The notes beneath the pieces were generated by a model. It saw only the letters and a list, made by a program, of their open reading frames with translations, had not been told where the DNA came from and made no database searches. A DNA stretch of 64,000 nucleotides from CAZTAO01 sp964611645 (lineage in GTDB: Bacteria > Armatimonadota > UBA5829), in contig CAZTAO010000009.1 of assembly GCA_964611645.1 (NCBI GenBank), positions 62,001 to 126,000 on the forward strand, given 5' to 3'. The position numbers were made by a program, and so were the translations under genes. Below, one piece after another: positions 60,374 through 64,000 of the stretch (position 1 is its first letter; every line of letters starts with the position of its first letter).

Positions 60374-61456
60374 TCACTTACCCAGAATCCTGCTGAGATA
60401 CTTGCCGACACACACCGCCCACATCTCGCCATGGGCTTTCAGTCCCTTGGGGCTGAAGTGGATGCCACCGCCATCGTAGTCTCGATTGTCTCCAATGAGT
60501 TTGTCGGTATCGGGCCCTTGCAGCGCTACACCGTCTTTCCAGAGCTTCTCCTGGGCGGCGCGAGTTGTTGGGTAGGTGTTGGGCGGGCAGTAGGATACCT
60601 CGGCAACAAACCAGGGGAATGCCCATCCTGCCTGTTTGTTGGATGCCTTTATCACCTCTGCCAGCTTGTCGTAGTATTCGTCGGAAGTCATGGAAACATC
60701 GGACTCTCCCTGATGCCACAGCACGCCCCTGAATCCGTTTCGTCCAAGCTGCTTGATGCGGGTCATCATCCAATTGAACAATTCATCGCCGGGCTTCCAC
60801 GAGTTCACGCTGGTACCGCCGTGCCCTGTCACCGCAACCGCGATCGGCACTTTGTACTTAGCATACATAGCATCGCCAAACCCCGGCCACGGGCTGCCGC
60901 CCTGAGACCCATCGTGCGCCCCCGGCTGGGGGTCGTTGGCTATCTGCCAGTTCGATCCGCTGAACGATGACACCATTCCGGAAGTTTCTTTCGTCTGGAA
61001 CTGGCCGCAGTTGGTCGAGTTGGACTGCCCCGCGGTCACAAACACCTCGCCCACGCCGAAATGCTCCACGCTCGCCTGTGTAACAGTCAGGCTGCCATTG
61101 GTCGCGCGCATCTCCAGCTTGTACCATCCACCCGCGGGAAGAGTCCTGGCCAGATTGAACTTGCCGGTGCCTGGGTCTCGCGCGACCTCAAACCACTTAC
61201 CCGGGAGACGCCCCGAGATGGAACGACCGACAAACCTCGCTTCCAGCGTCTCGGACGGCACATTGATCTGACCGTTCAGATACACCATCCCCTCCCCGCG
61301 CGAAGACCTCTGGAAAACCTGGTAGTCCATCGGGGACGATATCTGTATCGGGGCTGGCGCCGTCTTGGCCTCGTCAGCCGCGCACGACACAGTCAACCCA
61401 ACAAGGCCCAAGCCTATCAAGCCACACACACAAACCGAATTCATAATGCTGATCAT
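60374..61456 (-). CDS. Sialate O-acetylesterase-family SGNH hydrolase, copy A
   Basis: A 360-residue exported esterase, signal peptide about 1-26 (LVGLTVSCAADE; the Cys may also be lipidated). Nucleophile S145 in TAGQSNST, GHGGTS, WHQGESD and final H in GIHFSPKG. More than half of the positions are identical to copy B over the whole length, so the pair arose by tandem duplication. Copy B has a small insertion after PQPGA and copy A lacks it. ATG with GAGGAG six bases upstream; 13 bases before copy B. Confidence 0.87.
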   Translation of the reverse strand: MISIMNSVCVCGLIGLGLVGLTVSCAADEAKTAPAPIQISSPMDYQVFQRSSRGEGMVYLNGQINVPSETLEARFVGRSISGRLPGKWFEVARDPGTGKFNLARTLPAGGWYKLEMRATNGSLTVTQASVEHFGVGEVFVTAGQSNSTNCGQFQTKETSGMVSSFSGSNWQIANDPQPGAHDGSQGGSPWPGFGDAMYAKYKVPIAVAVTGHGGTSVNSWKPGDELFNWMMTRIKQLGRNGFRGVLWHQGESDVSMTSDEYYDKLAEVIKASNKQAGWAFPWFVAEVSYCPPNTYPTTRAAQEKLWKDGVALQGPDTDKLIGDNRDYDGGGIHFSPKGLKAHGEMWAVCVGKYLSRILGK

Positions 61457-61676
61457 CTTCTGCTCCTCAACTGGCGTCGAGCCGACACGCGCTCCGATAG
61501 CGCTGGCGCGGCTGTTCTATGATACAACCGTAGGGAAACGAACGCAATCCGGCGTGGTCTCAAGTTGCGGGTTCTGGGTTCTGAGTTCTGAGTTGATCTG
61601 AGAGCAGCGGAGAAATGGGAGGGGGGAGTGGTCTGGCCCTCTCGCTATCGCGGGAGGGCCAGGCTGAAGGTTGGTT
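61457..61676. other. Short intergenic stretch with a hairpin
   Basis: A hairpin with arms CTGGCCCTC (61633-61641) and GAGGGCCAG (61654-61662) lies 14 bases after the PPIase stop, with no T-tract. TTCTGGG/TTCTGAG simple repeats lie at about 61570-61591. No gene seen. Confidence 0.5.
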
Positions 61677-63332
61677 CTAGTTAGCGGGCTTGGGGGCGGG
61701 AGCCGGAGCCGGCTTCTCGCCGGGCTTTGGCTTCGCAACCGGAAGCGGCTTGGGAGCAGATGCTTTCTCTCTTGCTTTCTGCATCTCTTCCCACTGCTTG
61801 GTTTCCTTCTTGTACTTCGCCATCCACTGGTTCTCGGCGGCTACCAGATCCTTGCGACCCATCTGCTTGTAGCGAGCGATCAGTTCGTTGTGGACCTGCT
61901 CATTTATGGGAGTGTTCCCCATTGCGCCTTCGGCGGCCTTGTTGTACTGGTCCAGCGCTGACTTCTTGTCGCCCATTCGCGTATAGACATCACCCAGCAA
62001 TATCCGCAGGTCGGGGGCCTCAACGGTCGCCTTGTCGCCCTCGAGCATCTGGGCGAGCTGCGTAGCAGCGTCCTTGAACTTACCGGACTCATAGTAGAGC
62101 TGAGCAAGCTTGGCTCTTGCCTCTTTGTTGTCCTGGCTCTCGGCCAAGGCAGTGGTGAGGTCGGTTATGGCTTCGCCCTGGGCTTTCTTGAGGGCGTTCG
62201 GGTCCATATTCCTCTGGGCTTCGGCAATCGCCCAATACCCGCGCAGTTCGGGATCAAGCACCTGGACATCGTTCATCTTGGTCAGCTTGCCCTGCAAGTC
62301 CATCGCGACCGCATACTGCCGGTCCTCGCTGATGGCTTTCTTCCGGGCATCGATGGCCTTCGCGTCGAGCTTCGCCGGCTTCTTGTTGACAACGCTCTCC
62401 AGCTTGACGATGAAAGCTCCGGCAGGAGACTTCACCGGCTCGCTGACTTCGCCGGGCTTCATCTTCTTAACAACGTCCTGGACCTCATTGGGCAGCACGA
62501 ACCGGCCATCGAAGCTATAGGTCACCAACCCACCCTTGGTCTTGTCGGGGTAGTCGGAGTTCTCGGCCACGAGCTTGGCGAAGTCGGAGCCTCCCTTGGC
62601 GGCTGCCACGACCTTCTGCGCTTTGCTCATAGTCTGATCTTCCGACAGCTTGCCGATCATCAAGACAATACGGCGCAGAGTGTAGGTGTCGTAGCTCTTG
62701 TCCACATCTTCCTGGCTCACGTTCCCGGACTGCTGTTTGATCATCTCCTGCAGACCCTGCTGGGCAAGCTGCGCCCGAACCTGGTCTTCATCCAACATCT
62801 CCTTCGCCACCGCTTCGCGGCTGGAAAGGGACAGGTCGGACTTCTGGAGTTCATTGATATATCTGCGGTCCTTGCGAGGATCGGTCCGGTCCTCATCGGC
62901 AGAGACATCGCTCAGAACCATCCGGCGGTCGCTCTTGAGGTATTCCGTTATCTGATTCTCGATCTCTTCCTCGACCTTGCGCCCGCTGATATCCACGCCC
63001 ATATCCTCGGCGAGCTTGAGCAGTTTCCGGCTCTGGATCAATTCGGCCAGCACCTGCAGCTTCACGTCCGCCATCTGCAGCGGAGAGCGTCTGCCCTGGC
63101 TGGCGGCGTTGTCGATCTGCCTCTGCCAGTTCGAGTCGAACTGCGATTTTGTTATTTCCTGCCCCAGCACCTTGGCAATAACCTTGTTTGCATCCGGGCG
63201 CCTGCTATTGTTGGTTGGCGCGGGGCCGAAGAAATACACCGCGCCAATCACGAAAATGATTGCCAGTGTGCCCATAATCCATTTGGCACAACCGGTGCCC
63301 TGGAAGACTGTCCGCATTTTATATATGCTCAT
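61677..63332 (-). CDS. SurA/PpiC-type peptidyl-prolyl isomerase with TPR-like tail
   Basis: A 551-residue membrane-anchored periplasmic chaperone. One membrane helix (about 18-35) is followed by a SurA-N-like helical region (about 45-200), a parvulin-type rotamase domain (about 215-325; GGSDFAKLVAENSDYPDKTK with GGLVTY, and MKPGEVSEPV), TPR-like repeats (about 385-500; ARAKLAQLYYESGKFKDAAT) and a Pro/Lys/Ala tail. Parvulins assist folding of exported and outer-membrane proteins. Fusion to TPR repeats is unusual and suggests a docking function. It is downstream of pilT by 35 bases. Confidence 0.87.
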   Translation of the reverse strand: MSIYKMRTVFQGTGCAKWIMGTLAIIFVIGAVYFFGPAPTNNSRRPDANKVIAKVLGQEITKSQFDSNWQRQIDNAASQGRRSPLQMADVKLQVLAELIQSRKLLKLAEDMGVDISGRKVEEEIENQITEYLKSDRRMVLSDVSADEDRTDPRKDRRYINELQKSDLSLSSREAVAKEMLDEDQVRAQLAQQGLQEMIKQQSGNVSQEDVDKSYDTYTLRRIVLMIGKLSEDQTMSKAQKVVAAAKGGSDFAKLVAENSDYPDKTKGGLVTYSFDGRFVLPNEVQDVVKKMKPGEVSEPVKSPAGAFIVKLESVVNKKPAKLDAKAIDARKKAISEDRQYAVAMDLQGKLTKMNDVQVLDPELRGYWAIAEAQRNMDPNALKKAQGEAITDLTTALAESQDNKEARAKLAQLYYESGKFKDAATQLAQMLEGDKATVEAPDLRILLGDVYTRMGDKKSALDQYNKAAEGAMGNTPINEQVHNELIARYKQMGRKDLVAAENQWMAKYKKETKQWEEMQKAREKASAPKPLPVAKPKPGEKPAPAPAPKPAN

Positions 63333-63367
63333 AAGTACCCTTCCTTCAAGGTGAGAATCTCAGACTG

Positions 63368-64000
63368 TTATTTACGCCTCATCATCTGGCGCAGTTCTGT
63401 TTCATTGCCGGCGTTCGCCAACGCCTCTTCTATAGAGATCAGGCCGGCTTTCACGTATTTGTCCAGGCACTGGTTCATGGTCTGCATTCCCCAGAACCCG
63501 CCTTCCTGGATTGCCTGATATATCTGCCCCGACCTTCCCTCTTCCAGCAACTTCGCGATGGTGGGGTTGGAATACATGACCTCGACGGACGCAATTCGCC
63601 CGGGCTTGTCTATCCTCGGAATCAGCTTCTGGGACACAATGCCGCGCATTGTGCTGGCCAGTCGCAGACAAAGCATCTGGCGGTCTGAAGGGGGATACAT
63701 GTTTACGATCCTCTCCAGGGTTTCCGCCGCGCTGCGGGTGTGGACTGTCGAGAACACAAGGTGGCCGGTTTCCGCCGCTCCCAGAGCCACGTTCATAGTC
63801 TCAACGTCGCGCATTTCTCCAATAAGGATCACGTCCGGCGCCTGCCGCAAGACGTACTTCAGCGCGTTTGTAAACGAATGGGTGTCGATGCCGACTTCCC
63901 TCTGGTTCACAATCGCCTGCTTGTCCGGGTGGACAAACTCGATAGGTTCCTCGACCGTGATGATGTTACACCGGCGAGACTGGTTGATGAGGTCGATCAT
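63368..64000 (-). CDS. pilT: Type IV pilus retraction ATPase PilT (C-terminal part)
   Basis: The last 210 residues of a PilT ATPase; the N-terminal half, including Walker A, lies beyond the right edge. The Asp box (VEEPIEFVH), Walker B (DVILIGEMRD) and His box (TGHLVFSTVHT) are intact, as is the PilT-specific C-terminal region (YQAIQEGGFWGMQTMNQCL, where E. coli/Neisseria PilT has AIREGK-like sequence). PilT drives twitching motility by retracting type IV pili. The rest of the pil locus is presumably to the right. Confidence 0.94.
   Translation of the reverse strand: MIDLINQSRRCNIITVEEPIEFVHPDKQAIVNQREVGIDTHSFTNALKYVLRQAPDVILIGEMRDVETMNVALGAAETGHLVFSTVHTRSAAETLERIVNMYPPSDRQMLCLRLASTMRGIVSQKLIPRIDKPGRIASVEVMYSNPTIAKLLEEGRSGQIYQAIQEGGFWGMQTMNQCLDKYVKAGLISIEEALANAGNETELRQMMRRK

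Overview
The window is a 64 kb stretch of chromosome from a GC-rich, diderm, saccharolytic bacterium. No rRNA, tRNA, CRISPR array or intact transposase was seen, so the taxon is inferred. Four features bear on it: an LptC/LptA pair (an LPS-type outer membrane), a PEP-CTERM protein, many secreted glycan-degrading enzymes, and a LexA gene under a CGAAC-N4-GTTCG box of the type known from Gram-positive and neighbouring phyla. Together they fit Armatimonadota or a nearby phylum best; Planctomycetota-like or Chloroflexota-like lineages cannot be excluded. Genes are dense, mostly in short operons. TTG starts behind strong Shine-Dalgarno (SD) sequences are frequent.

Layout. 1-3.6 kb (minus): glycan cluster with a partial GH20-like enzyme, GH29 alpha-L-fucosidase and a CocE/NonD hydrolase. 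3.7-9.3 kb (plus): pyrK-pyrD and pyrF (de novo pyrimidine synthesis), separated by a 934-aa secreted protein. 9.4-18.4 kb: two B12-binding radical SAM proteins, a sialidase-fold protein, a clostripain-family lipoprotein, phosphomannomutase and a secreted beta-helix protein. 18.4-25.8 kb: a short CDF-like transporter, class II aldolase, tandem zinc-ribbon membrane proteins, a DUF4118-GAF protein, a membrane protein with three PH-like modules, and a polytopic protein with the presenilin-type D / GxGD / PAL motif set. 25.8-35.5 kb: LeuA/CimA-type synthase with an ABC ATPase, a SpoIIM-like protein, a repeat-rich region of lower GC, DUF58 protein and a Kef antiporter with two RCK domains.

35.5-48.2 kb: sugar ABC permease and binding protein without an ATPase, a flotillin/NfeD pair, LexA, an SRPBCC protein, polyprenyl synthase, cysteine desulfurase and LptC-LptA. 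48.4-54 kb: an operon of a RuBisCO-like protein, E1alpha and E1beta of a thiamine-diphosphate 2-oxoacid dehydrogenase, and a secreted TIM-barrel-like protein. 54-61.5 kb: PEP-CTERM protein, GH78 alpha-L-rhamnosidase, uronate isomerase family protein and two tandem sialate O-acetylesterases. 61.7-64 kb: a SurA/PpiC-type peptidyl-prolyl isomerase and the C-terminal part of PilT.

The intergenic spaces carry much palindromic DNA: several dispersed hairpin families, nested palindromes, tandem 9- and 10-bp repeats, and one 186-bp MITE with perfect 18-bp terminal inverted repeats and a perfect 9-bp target duplication, apparently inserted into a palindromic repeat. The observations most worth follow-up are the presenilin-like protein (24761-25777), the RuBisCO-like/E1 operon (48472-51598) and this MITE (42149-42334).
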